Positions 34,931-47,515 are shown, counted from the stretch's first letter. The stretch: 64,000 nt of DNA from Kappaphycus alvarezii (GCA_002205965.3 NADL03000122.1:1-64000); one strand, 5' to 3'. Numbers and translations are program-made. The notes: generated from the sequence alone by a model not told the origin.

Positions 34931-37753
34931 ATGAGTGAAGCAGTGTCGAAACAAGGTAAGCCAGTGAGAAAAGCACTCTCGTCGCTGGTCTTCTGCCTGC
35001 CTATCCAGCTTGCGTCCGCCGAGAGCAATATCCTGATGAGCCGTAAGTTGATGGATGACAGCACACTGATGGATTGCATTTCAGAAGTGGCAAAGGAGCT
35101 CCACACCTTGCAGGCGCTGCGTACCCAAATCCAACTCTTGACAAACTCCCAACACCCGCGCCGCGTGTTGCCACAGTATGTGCCCGAATCGCCTCACCGC
35201 GCTCACGAAAACCTTGCCAGCCAAGCAGGTGACCGAGGCTGCCATGACAATTCTTGGCGCCCCTCCAGGACCTATCCCCTTTACGGAAAACCAGCCCAAC
35301 GTTTGCATTGACAAATTCCAGGCGACCATGGGCACTCCTCAATACGGTTTCGGGATACTGCTCTTGGAGGACACTCGTCGCCGCCCATACACGATTCCCT
35401 CTACAGCGTGTTCTATTCTCTGCATGCCGCATCCACCACGTTTTCCGCCTCGTGTCCCTGGACGTATTCCTCTCCTCTGCAACTTGCTTCGACCGCTTCG
35501 ATGGCTGCATCCGCACGAAAGAATGATGCTCCTCACGCCCCGTCCGCACAAGTGCTCCCTTCGCTGCGCCTGCTTGGCCATCGGTCCGACACGCTTGCCC
35601 CTTTGGTGCACTCTTCATCTGCCGAAAGCCTTGTCGATAGCGCTGCCCACCCCTCAGTCCCTGGCTACCGCGCCTAAACCCGCGATTTCATTCACGGCAT
35701 TGTTCACAGACTCAACCACATCACATGTTGTTCACCAGGCACGTGCTAGAATCGGCTGGTCCCCCAGCTGTCACGTTTCCCATGACCTACATTTTCCCAC
35801 TCCATCACCCTTCACTCTCCAAATCAAGCACCCTGAGCAACCTGTTATCCTCGATCGGCGTAGTCTAGCGATAGCTGTCGCTAGACTACACCGGCCGTGT
35901 GAGGTCGTCCCGCCTGACTCTGCCTCCCTTTCACACGCTCTAGTACACAGATCTGCCCCCCCTAGTCTCGGAAAATAGCCGTCCTACATCTCTAATCAGC
36001 AAAGCAACCCCAATTATCCCCGCCTATTGCGTAGTGAAGCCAACTCTGCTTCCAAGAATTTTTGTGGGCAGGTGCACTGACATGGGACAGGACGGCGCGT
36101 GAGGATGTTTTTGTGCTGCTTGGCAACATTAACTTCCAACCGATCTACGACACGTTCCGTCAGCTTGACGCCGCAAACCCCCAATTTCATCTCACCTCGC
36201 TGGTCCAGTAATATGCTCATCGCTGCGGTCCCCTCCAATTGGCTCCTCCCGTCGAGCATCTACCTTCGCCCATCCAAACACCATCGCCCCCGCTTCTAAT
36301 CCCAGGGACCTCTCTCTTTCACGATTCCTCCCCTACTGTCTCCCAAATATTCTCCCCTTCACAGCATGCGACACACTTCACCCAGCCCCACTCAGACGGC
36401 ACACCCAGCTTACCGTGCACTCTTAAACTTCAAGTTTGCTCCACTCCCCTGTTTCCACAGCCTAACCTTCACCATGTGTACTTCCCTCCACGATACTGTA
36501 CTCTTACCCGCTCACGTCCTCCATTGCGTGTGTGTCCATTCCGTGATGGAAAACTACGTCCATACTTTGACGCTAGGTCTAGCCTCGCCGATCCGTCTCG
36601 ATCTCAATTCCCCGCGGCCCGCCTTGTCCGAGCTAGCCAACCACCCTCTGCCCATACACTTGTACCCTTCTCACATACACTTCCAGTATTTTAACCCTTC
36701 CGATAAACCCGAAACCCTTCCTGCATACTTGGCGCCAACTTCCGTTGCTCCCCTCGCCTCTTCCTGTGCTTGTCTCTTCACCTTCAATTGTTTCGCGCTA
36801 TCCTACATTCTACCCCTACGCCTGTATTTCACGCCGCCCCCTAACCTTTCAACCTTCCGACGAACCCAATCTCTCTCCTGTGCCATTCTCTTGAAACACT
36901 TCTGCTCCGCTCCCCTCCTCCAGTGCCCCTCTCTGCATTCCATCCCGGAGCCTCCGCGCAACTTGGCGTCGCCGTTCCATCCCATTCTCAATACCGACCT
37001 TCCCATCTGGTCAGAGCGATTCCACCCCTGGCAAGACAGCTGTACCACACACATTCCCTCGCAGTCCCTCAGCCCTCCCCGGCTTCTCTTCCCCGACCTC
37101 AAACTATTCACCTACCGAGAACAGGCCAAATATTATCGCACGCCGTCGAGCAACAGAAAAAAAGGTTGCCTTACCATCACGCGAACTGCTGCCTCCGCTG
37201 TCCAACACTGCTTCACAATACACCAAGCCGCAGCCTGACATGTCAGATCTATAATCCCCATACACCTCTGTATGGTTCATACATACACAACAACCTTTGC
37301 TCCGCTCTACTCCATCTACTACTCTCGCTCAACCCCGCCCTCCCTCTTCCCACCCTGAACACACATAGATTCTCTTCTACATTGATTTGGAGGTCCTACT
37401 CGTTTCTCCTTCACGTACTGCGTTACTGCCGCACTTCCAACAGCACGTCCTATTGCAGCACGACTTGCTCCCGCATTATGAAGCCCGGCGAAGCCCCGTA
37501 TGATGTCACCCAGCCCCGTTCAACAATTGCCGCACCTCTCTACACTGTAACATCCATTCATACTGCCCCGGCAGGGTCAACTTTCCTACACACTCCTTAC
37601 CGACTCTTCATCGTATTGTGGATCAAATCGTATGACGGTGTCCATTCGCATTTTCGTAGCGGCCCTGATGGTCAGCCCTCTATCAGCGTCCTACTTCTGT
37701 CCTGGGACATGGTGCTACAAAATCACATAAATAGCCCCCAGTCTCCCGTGTAA
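34931..37753 (+). other. Overlapping long open frames (U3)
   Basis: Equivalent region in U3: 35,178-35,978, 36,366-37,238 and 36,923-37,753 are open. The pattern is as in U2. Confidence 0.5.
35860..35889. other. Perfect 12 bp inverted repeat (U3)
   Basis: Copy of the element at 8,403, identical in arms and loop. Confidence 0.8.
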
Positions 37754-37855
37754 TCGCTCATGAGGAATATCCAGCACCCTCCTATGTTCCCACCTGCCCA
37801 TCTGCAAACTGAATAGCCCAAGCTTCTACTCTTGCTACAATCGCTATACTTCTCC

Positions 37856-38419
37856 ATGAGTTCACGTCTGTCTGCAAAGAACTCCCGCTATTCCCGCGCA
37901 CCTACCTCGACTGGGGCCCCTACATATGATGCTTCCGTGCCTCCGCCTATTCCCTTCAGCAGCCACCTCCCGGTCGGAACTTCGAATGGCTCTCACTCTC
38001 AAACCGGCCAAAGTCATCGCTCCCTTGGTCGGCCAAGTCGCTCTTCTCAATGCCCTCCGTGTCCGCCATGTCGTCCTCGTCCTTCTCGACACAATTCTGC
38101 TTCCAGCCGCTCCTCCTACCAACATGTGAAAGAGCCATCTCAGACCATTTCCTCAAATCGAGGCTCTGAAAAATACAATTTGGGATCAAGTTCAAGTGGA
38201 GGTTCCGATTACGGGTCTCGCTGTGGATCAAGAAAGTCTAAATCCTCCTCAAATACGTCTCATCGTCCTCAGTCGGAACCAAGAAGTCGCCGCAGGAAGT
38301 CAGGGACCGAGAGAAAGCTGGGAGCCGCATCGACGGACCGGGGGGTACAGCGGGCTGCTTCTACACGCAATTGTCCACCATGTCCTCCATGTCCACCAGG
38401 GTGGACACGAAATTACTAA
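37856..38419 (+). CDS. Candidate Ser/Arg-rich protein, 187 aa (U3)
   Basis: Copy of the frame at 24,150, same length and ending. U2 and U3 keep it intact while U1 does not, so at least two copies could be expressed if any promoter exists. No TATA-like or intron signal could be assigned. Confidence 0.35.
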   Translation: MSSRLSAKNSRYSRAPTSTGAPTYDASVPPPIPFSSHLPVGTSNGSHSQTGQSHRSLGRPSRSSQCPPCPPCRPRPSRHNSASSRSSYQHVKEPSQTISSNRGSEKYNLGSSSSGGSDYGSRCGSRKSKSSSNTSHRPQSEPRSRRRKSGTERKLGAASTDRGVQRAASTRNCPPCPPCPPGWTRNY

Positions 38420-38501
38420 GACGTCCGGGATGTGTCTGTCGGCAGCAACAGAATTGACACCGCCAAGGAAATGTCAATGACAGCAATCCGTATCCGGTCA
38501 A

Positions 38502-38729
38502 TCAGGAAGAGCGATTTTTATGTGCTCCGGTCGATAGCAGTTGTTCATTTTCTGAAATTTCGTGGAGTAGGAAATCAGAACCTAGTTTTACAGGGGCATC
38601 TTTACTCTTTTTGTTAGCAGCAGCTACCATATTAAATCGCATATCAGCCAGATGTGCTTGTTGCTCCGAGCAAAGGAGGTATTGACGTAAAAGGGTCGTT
38701 TCTTGGGCAAGTAAGTATCCATTTACAGT
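38502..38729 (-). pseudogene. Minus-strand open segment bordering the GC block (U3)
   Basis: Copy of the 11,042 segment. The overlapping upstream frame is at 38,644-38,931. This is the last well-preserved stretch before U3 switches to diverged sequence. Confidence 0.38.
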
Positions 38730-39056
38730 TTAGTTGATTCATTAAACGCATGTTTGTGAAGATCATTTTCTTCTTGGATCCAATCCTTTGGTTCCCTAAT
38801 ATGAGCCCGTCCATCATTTTAGTCACAAAGCAACTATCAATTTTGGCAGCCTCTGGATGGAACTGAAGACATTCTGAGTTGCGCAGCGAAATTATCCAAA
38901 GGTTAGACATCAGTAGCACAAATGTTGGCATCCCTCGTCATTGTTACGCTGGGAACCGGTAACGATTTTTGGAGATGAACTAGATATGGCTAACTTCCTT
39001 ATATTGATTTCTTTAACAGTAAAATTTGTCTTTGCGTGATGAACTATTTCAGACGT

Positions 39057-39258
39057 AGTGAAACAATTGCGTTAACACAAAATACTACACGAACAGACTA
39101 CTAGAGTTATCAGGGTGTTTATGGTCTAAAAGTATAAATATTTTCCAGAACTACTATTCTGATAATCTTTCTGGAAAACTGTGTATACTTCGAATATGTA
39201 CATTTTTCGAAATGTACACAGTTCAGGTAGTCTTTTGTGTTAACGCAATAGTTTCACT
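39057..39258. repeat. Foldback: 32 bp inverted repeats around an inverted segment
   Basis: 39,057-39,088 (AGTGAAACAATTGCGTTAAC onward) and 39,227-39,258 are reverse complements with two mismatches. The first part of the interior, 39,084-39,210, matches the reverse complement of U1 11,581-11,705 and U2 25,335-25,459. U1 and U2 keep a form of the right arm only. I see no recombinase gene nearby. Confidence 0.88.
39197..39218. other. Perfect 9 bp hairpin with TTCG loop
   Basis: TGTACATTT, loop TTCG, AAATGTACA. It lies at the inner end of the inverted segment of the foldback and is absent from U1 and U2. Confidence 0.8.
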
Positions 39259-41320
39259 GGGTAACTGTACAGATGTTATGTCCCGCATGACAGTTTAGAC
39301 TTATTCTTCGCAAAAATTTAAATTTGAGTCCCAATCTAGACAGAAATGTCATTACCCCTTACTGCATCTCTAAAAGAGAATCAAGTGATACTTCTCTCAG
39401 AAAATACAATATTCGAGTCAAGATTACATATTTTCGGATGTTGGCAAAACAGGTATCTAAGAAAGTGGAAGTGATGTTGCAAAACTTATATTTTCATGGA
39501 AAGCTAAAAAAAATTATATTTCCACATGTAGCCTATGGAAAATTCTACCAGAATGTTTACAAGGTTCAAAGTCATGTTTTCAATCTAGATGGTGACTTAT
39601 TGATGATATAATGTTTTCCTGTTCTTACCGGTCCAGAATAGCGTACTCTCTACCTTATCTCCATCGCAACTTTAGCAATTAAATCATGATAATATCACTA
39701 AGTGAATATTTTTTATGGAATTTGAATGATTATACTTTCATGTAGAACGCTAAAATATAATTATGCTGACATAATTGGTTTCCATTATGCAGATGATATC
39801 ATAACATACTTAATAATTGAAAAATACCTCTTAGAAGATTCCACTTTCACCAAAACCCTTATCAATAAGAGAGATTTGATTAAAATTTTACGCTCCGGAA
39901 TAATATTTGCAGATGTTTTGTGATTACCAACTTACAGGTACGGAAGAAACGGAATAAAAGTTTTGATAGAAAAATTGAAATAATTAAATTTTCATTGCTC
40001 TGTGGATAGGAGATGAGTTCTCTTCATTTCCGCAACTATTTGTAGTTTCTATAAAATAAGCTCAGCCCAATAATCAGTTGAATGATGCCCTAATCATAGC
40101 GGCACAGCCTTTATACGTACCGCATGGATTACATTCAGTTCAAATTCACGGAAAATAGTATTTACCATGAGTTACAGATAGATTGATTGGCTGAATATTC
40201 AATATATGTTATTTAATCCGAAAAGAAACTGAATGAAGAGCAGATGCAAATCTGTTGAGTTGTAAAATGATGTGAAAACTTCTATGACATTTTCTCCAAG
40301 ATCTGTACTTGCAGTGAATGAGTGCTGCGCATATCTAAGCATTATATGGTGATATTATCTTCTACTATTGCAAAGATATTTTTGCGTAAAAATGGGGCAA
40401 GATTGAAAGACGAACGCATATTTGCCATCCATCAGGAGAACCTGGCTTGTAATTTTGAGATTGAAGGGGAACGTATGTATGGTTTCCCTAAATTAGAAAA
40501 TTATCTGCTTTCACGTGGTATATGTAGGATATGCTCTTTCAGCTAGTTATTGCTTATCAGATATGTATACTGTAATATAGATGCATAAATAGCAATAAAA
40601 AGTAAGTATTAAAGTTTATGTGGTGGACCTGACCGATGAGAATATTTACTAGGGAGCCGAGGGAAATAATCTCTAGCGATTCGAGATCGACAATTCATTC
40701 ATTCAAGAAATGAGTACAAGCTTTATACGTAGTTTATCATTCAGCCAAATGCGATCATCTGTATTCAGTACAGCGGTTCTATTCGATTGCAGTACTTGGG
40801 TCAGTAGATAACCTTTATTGCTGAAAATGGTCAAAAAGATCGATTCGAAATAGTGTCCATTCAACATATCTTATCAATGTGTACATGCAAATCAATGAGT
40901 TTTCAACAGTAAGTTTTTCAAAATTTTCAGAAGATTGAGTTTCTCATCTGTTGTATTGATGTAAAAATAAATCAATCAATATAAATTGATAATATATGTA
41001 TACCACAAGATCTTCCCTGTGTCTGCTTGAAGAAGGGTCCACGTTTTTCGTATTAAGTATCTAGTACGTATTTAGTGATATTTGTTTCATGGAGAATTCT
41101 TGAATAAAAAGCGTGACAGATATCATTTAATCTAGATTATGCACAAAATCTTCGAAAAGATCTATTCGTCGTGTTAAACCTAAATTTTAAAGTAACAAGC
41201 TCCAAATCATGAAATTTATCACAAAGAAAACTGAAAAGAGAATTAAAACTGAGTTAACTCTACCGAATTGGTGCGGCTTTAAAACTAGTGACAATTCTTT
41301 TGCTCAGAGGGAGGGGCATA

Positions 41321-41521
41321 TTATCTATCCGAGCTAATGGGAGGATTCTCTACAACTGCGCCCGCATTCGTAGTTAGTTTTTGAATACCCTCCGTACTAT
41401 TCTGTGCAACCTTGTATAACCCATCAAGATTTACCACCACAACTGTGACATCTACGATCAATCCACTCCAATGATCAGAGGAAATTATATTTACGACTAA
41501 CATGCAGATATAATTTATCAT
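41321..41521 (-). pseudogene. U4 frame running into a segment absent from U1-U3
   Basis: Starts in sequence shared with U3 (CMLVVNIISSDHWSGLIV matches CTLVVNAVSYYHWSRLIV) and stays open through the U4-only 185 bp segment, adding LYKVAQNSTEGIQKL and a Val/Pro/Ser tail. Unbroken reading across the junction favours a deletion in U1-U3 over an insertion in U4. Confidence 0.38.
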
Positions 41522-41742
41522 GACGTAATCAGGGCATATTTTTCACAAATATGCCCGCAAGGGTCATCAAGTTTACGATTAGTATCCTTTCTGTCTTTTT
41601 TATACGATATTTGCGTCCTATTTGCTGTTTTGTAGCCTCCAATTTCTCGCTGAACAGATTCTAAAACACTTTCTAAAGGAGTTGTGAGCTCGGATCTATT
41701 ATCTGGACCGTGGAGATTCTCATAGGGCTAGTCCAGTTCATT

Positions 41743-41994
41743 TCAGACTAACTCTAACTGCCATTGTCTTACATATTGTCCTGATTGCTCACAAGATTTA
41801 ACTAAGATACCGAGACGATAACGCACTTTAAAATTCTCAATTAAAGTCGTATTTACAATTGGTTGCTCGAAAGTGAGTTCATCCGTAATGCAGCAGAGCC
41901 TTAAAGATTCAAGCACATCAATGCAGCCATATTTTGCACTTTTTGGAGTTGTACTACTGCACAGAACCATTTCAAGGCCGAAGGCGATTTTCAC
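41743..41994 (-). pseudogene. U4-only open segment, 83 codons
   Basis: Lies wholly in the 920 bp U4-specific segment. Residues include SAKYGCIDVLESLRLCC and NTTLIENFKVRYRLGIL, amphipathic and protein-like. No ATG at its start and no family recognised. Confidence 0.35.
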
Positions 41995-42088
41995 CGTTTA
42001 CATTTAAAAAATCTACTAAATTCTGTTAAATTTGGCTTTCATTCCCGAAATAAAATCTCACATGCAAACTAAGAAGACTTAAACCAGC

Positions 42089-42331
42089 TCAAATTTCGTA
42101 CAGTATCCGGTTTAAACACTTGAATAACTGTGGAATGTTGTGCAGCACAAAAAAGGATTGAATTCGAACCGCCAGCGACAATTTTTGTTGACAATTTCGA
42201 CTCAATCCAAAAGTTGTATTTAAGTATGGTGTGGCTCGAAGACGTGGAGCGAAATAATTACTACAAGCCCCTATTTTTGTAAGTGGTAAATGTAAAAATC
42301 GAGAAAAGTTTGGATCTTCCTGCTTACTCAT
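42089..42331 (-). pseudogene. U4-only open segment, 80 codons, ATG start
   Basis: Begins MSKQEDPNFSRFLHLPLTK and ends FKCLNRILYEI in the 920 bp U4-specific segment. It is upstream of the 41,743 frame on the minus strand, about 95 bp away, so they could be exons or a frame broken by mutation. Confidence 0.33.
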
Positions 42332-44760
42332 TGCTCGGAAAGGACCAAGAAAATGTAGATAATAACGAGTTAAACGCCTTTTAATGTAGTAAAATCATCC
42401 TCAGATCCAGAGGCCCAACTGTGCCATAGGATGACCGTGTGACCAGCTATTCAAAGCTCAAACTAGAAGACTGAACGCCTAAGTCTTTTGATGAAATTAA
42501 AGTGCACTCTAGCCCCTTAAAATTGAACTACCTTTAAAGAGGACCAATCAATTTAAGTTTCTTAATTACATTACGACGGTTACCATACGCCCTTAGGAAA
42601 ATATTAATCAAAAGTAATGGATACGTGCAACATTTTACAGCCTTAAAAGCATATAATTGATTAGTTCTATATCATTTATTAAGGGTCCGGAACTGAAGAA
42701 CCTTTGGTCTATCCCGAAACTTATAAGAAATAGCATTTTCATTAAAAGCGAAAAATGTCTCGAATTGATAAAGTTGCCTGTTTCCGAGTAGCGTAGTTTC
42801 TAAACAGCAAGACACTCCCCTAAGATGCTGCTACACATTTTTGAGTACGTTAAGACTTTCTCGTCACTTGAATAGACCACTAATTAATTCATGTAAGTGC
42901 TCCTACATCATAGGGTTCTTCCCGCTGCTGGGCAAAAAATTAACGCCGTAACAGTCTACTTATAGTGTAATCGCACTCTCACTGTACATTTATCCGCTTT
43001 TATTTTCCCCCCACACTTCATGATCAGGATTAGGTTGTTTTTACATATAGAGAGATTGAATGATTTGTTTTAAGCTTCAGCTTTTAAATAGTATAAGTCA
43101 TCTACAGTAAACTCAAATACCTCGAATGGTAACAAATCTTCACAGGAACCTCGAGGCTTCTTTGATGAATCTTGTAATTTTGGCGGCCCTTACGCACTAT
43201 TCGAATTTCATCTTTGTTTGAATCCTATTTCAAACCATTTTCTAAATCATTGAGACAAAGCCATTTAAATTGGAGAAGCGATGACATGATTTTAATACCA
43301 TTATTTAAAAAATATTTGAAATATTCTGATTATACATTCATTGCGGTGCTTGCTTTGTAAATGAAACACACTTGCTCCACCTATCAGAGACCCGACTGAT
43401 GGATGTTTTGGCTGCGTTACGATTTAATACCAATATTCCCTATTCTATTTGATTTTTATCCGTTCCTTCCAATGTTTAAGCTAACTCTACGAGACATTCA
43501 CGTGTGATTTACAATAAAATTTCCGAAAGAACCAATGGGAGCGAAGCATCTAAATTACTGCCAACTATGTTGTCTTCAGATTCCCAAAGTAAGTTGCCTG
43601 TTGCATTCTATGATGAAAGTTTTCCTAACAGGACATAGGATAAGTTTTAGCAGTTGCGAAAGAGATTAGTCTATGCAAGGATACCGTAAGGACCGAAAAA
43701 ATTGTCCCCTTCCTGTTTTGGAAAGAAGAACAACCTTTTTTGAAACCCGTTGCGGTTTTTTTGCTCTAGATTCTGCTGTTCATGTGACAATGGGACCAAA
43801 GAAAAGTTCCTAACTAAAAACTAATATGAACTTTTACTAGCTAAAATTTAGATAACTATAAACAGGAAGAAAACTCACCCCCTTCCTGAATACTTGAAAG
43901 TCGCATATTAATGACTTGCGGAATTTAATTTCATTTACGGAAAGTATTTATAATTCGCTATGAATTGGTTTCACGGAATTTGTATTTTTCTACCTCTAAC
44001 CATCATGGTCAAAAGATTCCATGTTAAAGACTAGTGGTGATTACTCCTTCCATTAAGATTAAACTTCTTTAACTGTTTCGTGGGGCCGAAAAATAGAAAT
44101 ATTTCTATATATATGTAATAGTCTCACAGAGGAATTGAGGAATGGAAAATTTGGACTGTACATGGTTATTTTAATATATAAATGGAGCGCATGGTGAGGT
44201 AAAAGTAAAAGTGCCAATTGAATGCTCGAGTCAAGGCGAAAGCAAATTTAATGTGTGAAAAATAAGTTCCCAATTTCGATCCTCGTAATTACAATGTTTG
44301 ATGCGGAGGCGCCGGAAGACTAATCATTTAACGTAAATCATGCTATTCTATGTACAAAGGAGGGCCGAAGCACTGTATGGGTTATATGACAGTCAGCTCT
44401 CAAGACTTTTTCCCTGTCAGCGAGGTATGAAAAATGCTTTCGACCACAGAACCACTGCTCTTTGCTCAAATCTCTATATTTTAGCTATATCATTTAAAAT
44501 TTATTAGTTCTACGGTAGAAAAAGGGCACTTGAAGTATTGCAATCTGCGATGCATGTCTATTGGCACCATACCAAGGCACATTGAACAGTACTTCCGATT
44601 TATTTGCTGGCACATGAAACTGGAAAGAGTTGGTGGTAATCGAATTGTAATATTAATCAAGAAAAGTTTTGTACCGTGGGTAATTATCCGCTTTCAACCG
44701 AAACTAAGTTTGACTACTTTCTGATTTCTCGCTGCAGAGAGCGGAACTTAATGTGCGTGA

Positions 44761-44997
44761 TTAATTAAGGACTGTTTGTGAAACTTGGCGCTCGCTGGCT
44801 CGAAAAGCAGTAAGGGATGGAAATAGGATTAAGAAAAGAGTAGATACAGAGCTTAGAAAAGTGGGACGTATCGGAAGAAGAGAAAGTGATGAAAAGGGGG
44901 ATTTATGCAGCAGACCACTCCCATCGGGCCCAACCACTGTCAAACCTATACCTCCAGCCGCGATTCTCTTTCCTTTCACATGAACTCGAAAAGGCAA
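44761..44997 (-). pseudogene. Left-arm gene segment with VKGKRIAAGGIG motif (U4)
   Basis: Diverged homologue, 78 codons open. The motif and LLHKSPFS are kept and the tail has drifted. Confidence 0.4.
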
Positions 44998-46942
44998 AAA
45001 AGCCAGAGTAAAAGCACCTCAGTATAGCCAGGCAGATGTCGGAGAGCGTTGTTGTCGCCCCTGACTCTGTCATCGGAAAAGGAAGAAACGGGGCACGAAA
45101 AAAAGACATACGACAGACAACACAGTCATAGGATTCGAAAATGGCGGAATAACCGAGGGAAACGTACATGGATGAGGAGCTATATGATTTAGTTAAGTAG
45201 GATTGTATTGGGAAGGTAAAGTTTGGTGGTGAGTACAGGGAAAGTGGAAGTTGAAAAATACCAAGAGTCAAGAAATGGTCCCCCCCGCGGAGAAGAAGTA
45301 GGAGGGGAGAGTAAACCGGATAAAGTAGACTTTCCCGTTCGCTTCTTCATTAATAGAAGCTTTCCCATGAGTATATAGGAACGTGGCTACAGCAGAAATC
45401 TTTGCTTTTTGGAGCATCCTCTTGGCTCGAGAAAAGAAAAGTATGCATTGCAAAGAATGAATGCCTCTTGGCTCGGGCAAAGAGAAGAATTAATTGCGGA
45501 TAAAAGTTAGGATAAAGTAATGTTGGTACGACAGATTATCTACGAACCTCGTTCCTTTATTCCATCCGCTGTCAGGTCTCAAAACAGCTATCGGACTCAT
45601 CTAATTGACAGCTATGAGAATAAATCAGGAAAAGCATAGAAATTTATACAAAGAGGAAGAAGGGGGTACAAATCTACACCTCAAGGTTGTGCGACTTCTG
45701 AATAACAGATGGAGACCAGTTCAAGGCCCGCATGGTTGACTTGAAGCACCTCAGCCCATCCGCTTGTTACAAAACCGCTATGAACCTTGGATATTGACGA
45801 ATATTCTCTAACTCGATTTTATAGTTTGCGTTTGTTTCAGCTCTGAAATCAATCTTTGCTCTCCATTGAAAAGCCGGAACGACCAATTGAAATTTTCTCC
45901 CTGAGAATCCAGACGAACTGATCGCTACGTGAGCATCGTATTTGACTAGGAGTATACCTTTTGTTTAGTTTGAAACCCCGTAGATTAGTGCTTGACTCAA
46001 GGTCCTTGAGTGTGTGGAAAGATATAGTAAAAGTTGGGATTACCTTTGTAGACAGTAACAAATAAAGAAAAGCGATTTTCTCCCCACTTTCCTTTTTTGT
46101 CCATTAGAAATGGGAAATACCGCAAATAGACCTTGAGGCAATGTTTCGCCTATATTGCCATACAAAATTTTCAGAGCATTGTTCTATACTTTTTTCTGTA
46201 TATCATGATCTGCAATCAATAGAATATCCCTTTAATCTCACTCGCAGCTAATTAAGACCCTCATGTCTTATTTCTATCATCACTTACTTCAAATAAATCT
46301 TTACATTGCTCCGCTTCCTTCCCTTGCCTCATTCTTTTCGTGTTCAATGGTCTCAGACAGGAAAACAGCGCATCCATCTCTGCAATACTAATTTATTGTC
46401 TTCAGCTCTTATGCATCTTAGTTGGAACACTTGATCACTGATGAACACGCACAACGCCCTCATTTTTCTTCCCGCTGTGAATCACTAGTTATACTCCTCA
46501 TCTCTAATGGAGCAGGCGAAGGATGCCGCTTTTGGGAGCAGAATGCGTACAGAATTTATGTTTTCTCAGAACTTAAGTGTTCAAAAGACTCAATATCCCG
46601 CTTTCGGCAGCTTCGCACTTGCACGTGCAAGAACAGAGTAGGCTCTTAAATTATGCATTTTTTGTACGCTTTAAAGCGCCTACATCTCTTCAGTGATATT
46701 ACTGTTTATAATTCCCTCTCTTTTAATGTCCCTCAGCACTGCTTATTCTCTGAACGTATCAATTGTATCGACACCGAACGAAAAATCATCGCGAAATGTC
46801 GCTATGTGCTGCTTCCAAAGTACCACGAATTCGGTTCAGACACATTCTATCTTATCAGGCTATCTCTGTTGCTCCCTAGCTACCCTTATACTAATATCCA
46901 CTACTGATTGTAACAAGTGACAGTATTCTGTTTCCCCAAGCA

Positions 46943-47125
46943 TCAGATGGTGTTGGCATACAGATAAACCCTCATTTCGAAAATCGGGGTGATCAAACTT
47001 ACAGTATACATCTGTCTTCGATTAATAGAAAAATATTCCTTAATAAACTGCAATACTTCATCCATGTTTGCCAACTTCGCCACCGTCACAATCTTTGGCT
47101 CGATGAAATGAAGTATTGCTGGCGG
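46943..47125 (-). pseudogene. Left-arm gene segment, diverged and truncated (U4)
   Basis: Homologue of the 18,486 segment. It opens at PPAILHFIEPKIVTVAKL after the same TAG and matches U2 for about 39 codons. It then changes frame and stops after residues VYLYANTI. Many changes are chemically mild (V to I, D to E), but the codon pattern is neutral. Confidence 0.42.
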
Positions 47126-47272
47126 CTATTTTCCCCCACATTTCCTCGGGAACACAAAAAACGGTGACCTGTAGAGGAAAAATCTGCATTGCATCAATTT
47201 GGTGTTAATGATACAAATCTTTGTAGGCAGGTTAGCGTTTCGCCGTGCAGTTATGTTAATTATCCCCAAAAT

Positions 47273-47515
47273 TTATTCGCTGAAACTATTACTTGGAAGT
47301 AATGTCCTGATAGAGACTTTACCAGTGTCTAGATCTGATGATATAACACTGTGCAGGTCAATGACCTCGTTACCATCAATAAAGTTTGGGTCGCTCCCTA
47401 TTGCGCCTGAGTCACTGCTGTAACAAACTCTAACGAATGTATACGAGTACCCCAAATGCAAGTCGGTTCCTGGCGGCGCTGCGGCACAGTCACTTTGGTC
47501 TGTGCAGTCCCTCAT
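47273..47515 (-). pseudogene. Left-arm gene segment at the right end of U4
   Basis: Open for 80 codons (MRDCTDQSDCAAAPPGTDLH, then YTFVRVCYSSDSGAIGSDP). The U1 counterpart at 5,293-5,484 shares the tail region (GSDP and NSFS are kept) but switches frame around LHLG. This lies upstream, in minus-strand order, of the 46,943 segment and may be an earlier exon. Confidence 0.35.

Larger units (their letters stand above)
33107..38500. repeat. GC-rich block of U3
   Basis: Third copy. It matches U2 almost base for base, including the variant sequence near its left end (33,500-33,660) that sets U2 and U3 apart from U1, but lacks the 21 bp insertion of U2. The following 38,501-38,980 is still in the near-identical tract. 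Confidence 0.88.
27364..41088. repeat. Tandem array unit U3, composite
   Basis: Unit of 13,725 bp made of two sequence ages. From 27,364 to about 38,980 it is nearly identical to U2. From about 39,000 to 41,088 it is a diverged right arm (roughly 80-85% by eye), with a foldback structure at 39,057-39,258 that U1 and U2 lack. The switch is abrupt, over about 30 bp around 38,980-39,010, as expected for the edge of a recent unequal-crossover or conversion tract. Confidence 0.94.
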
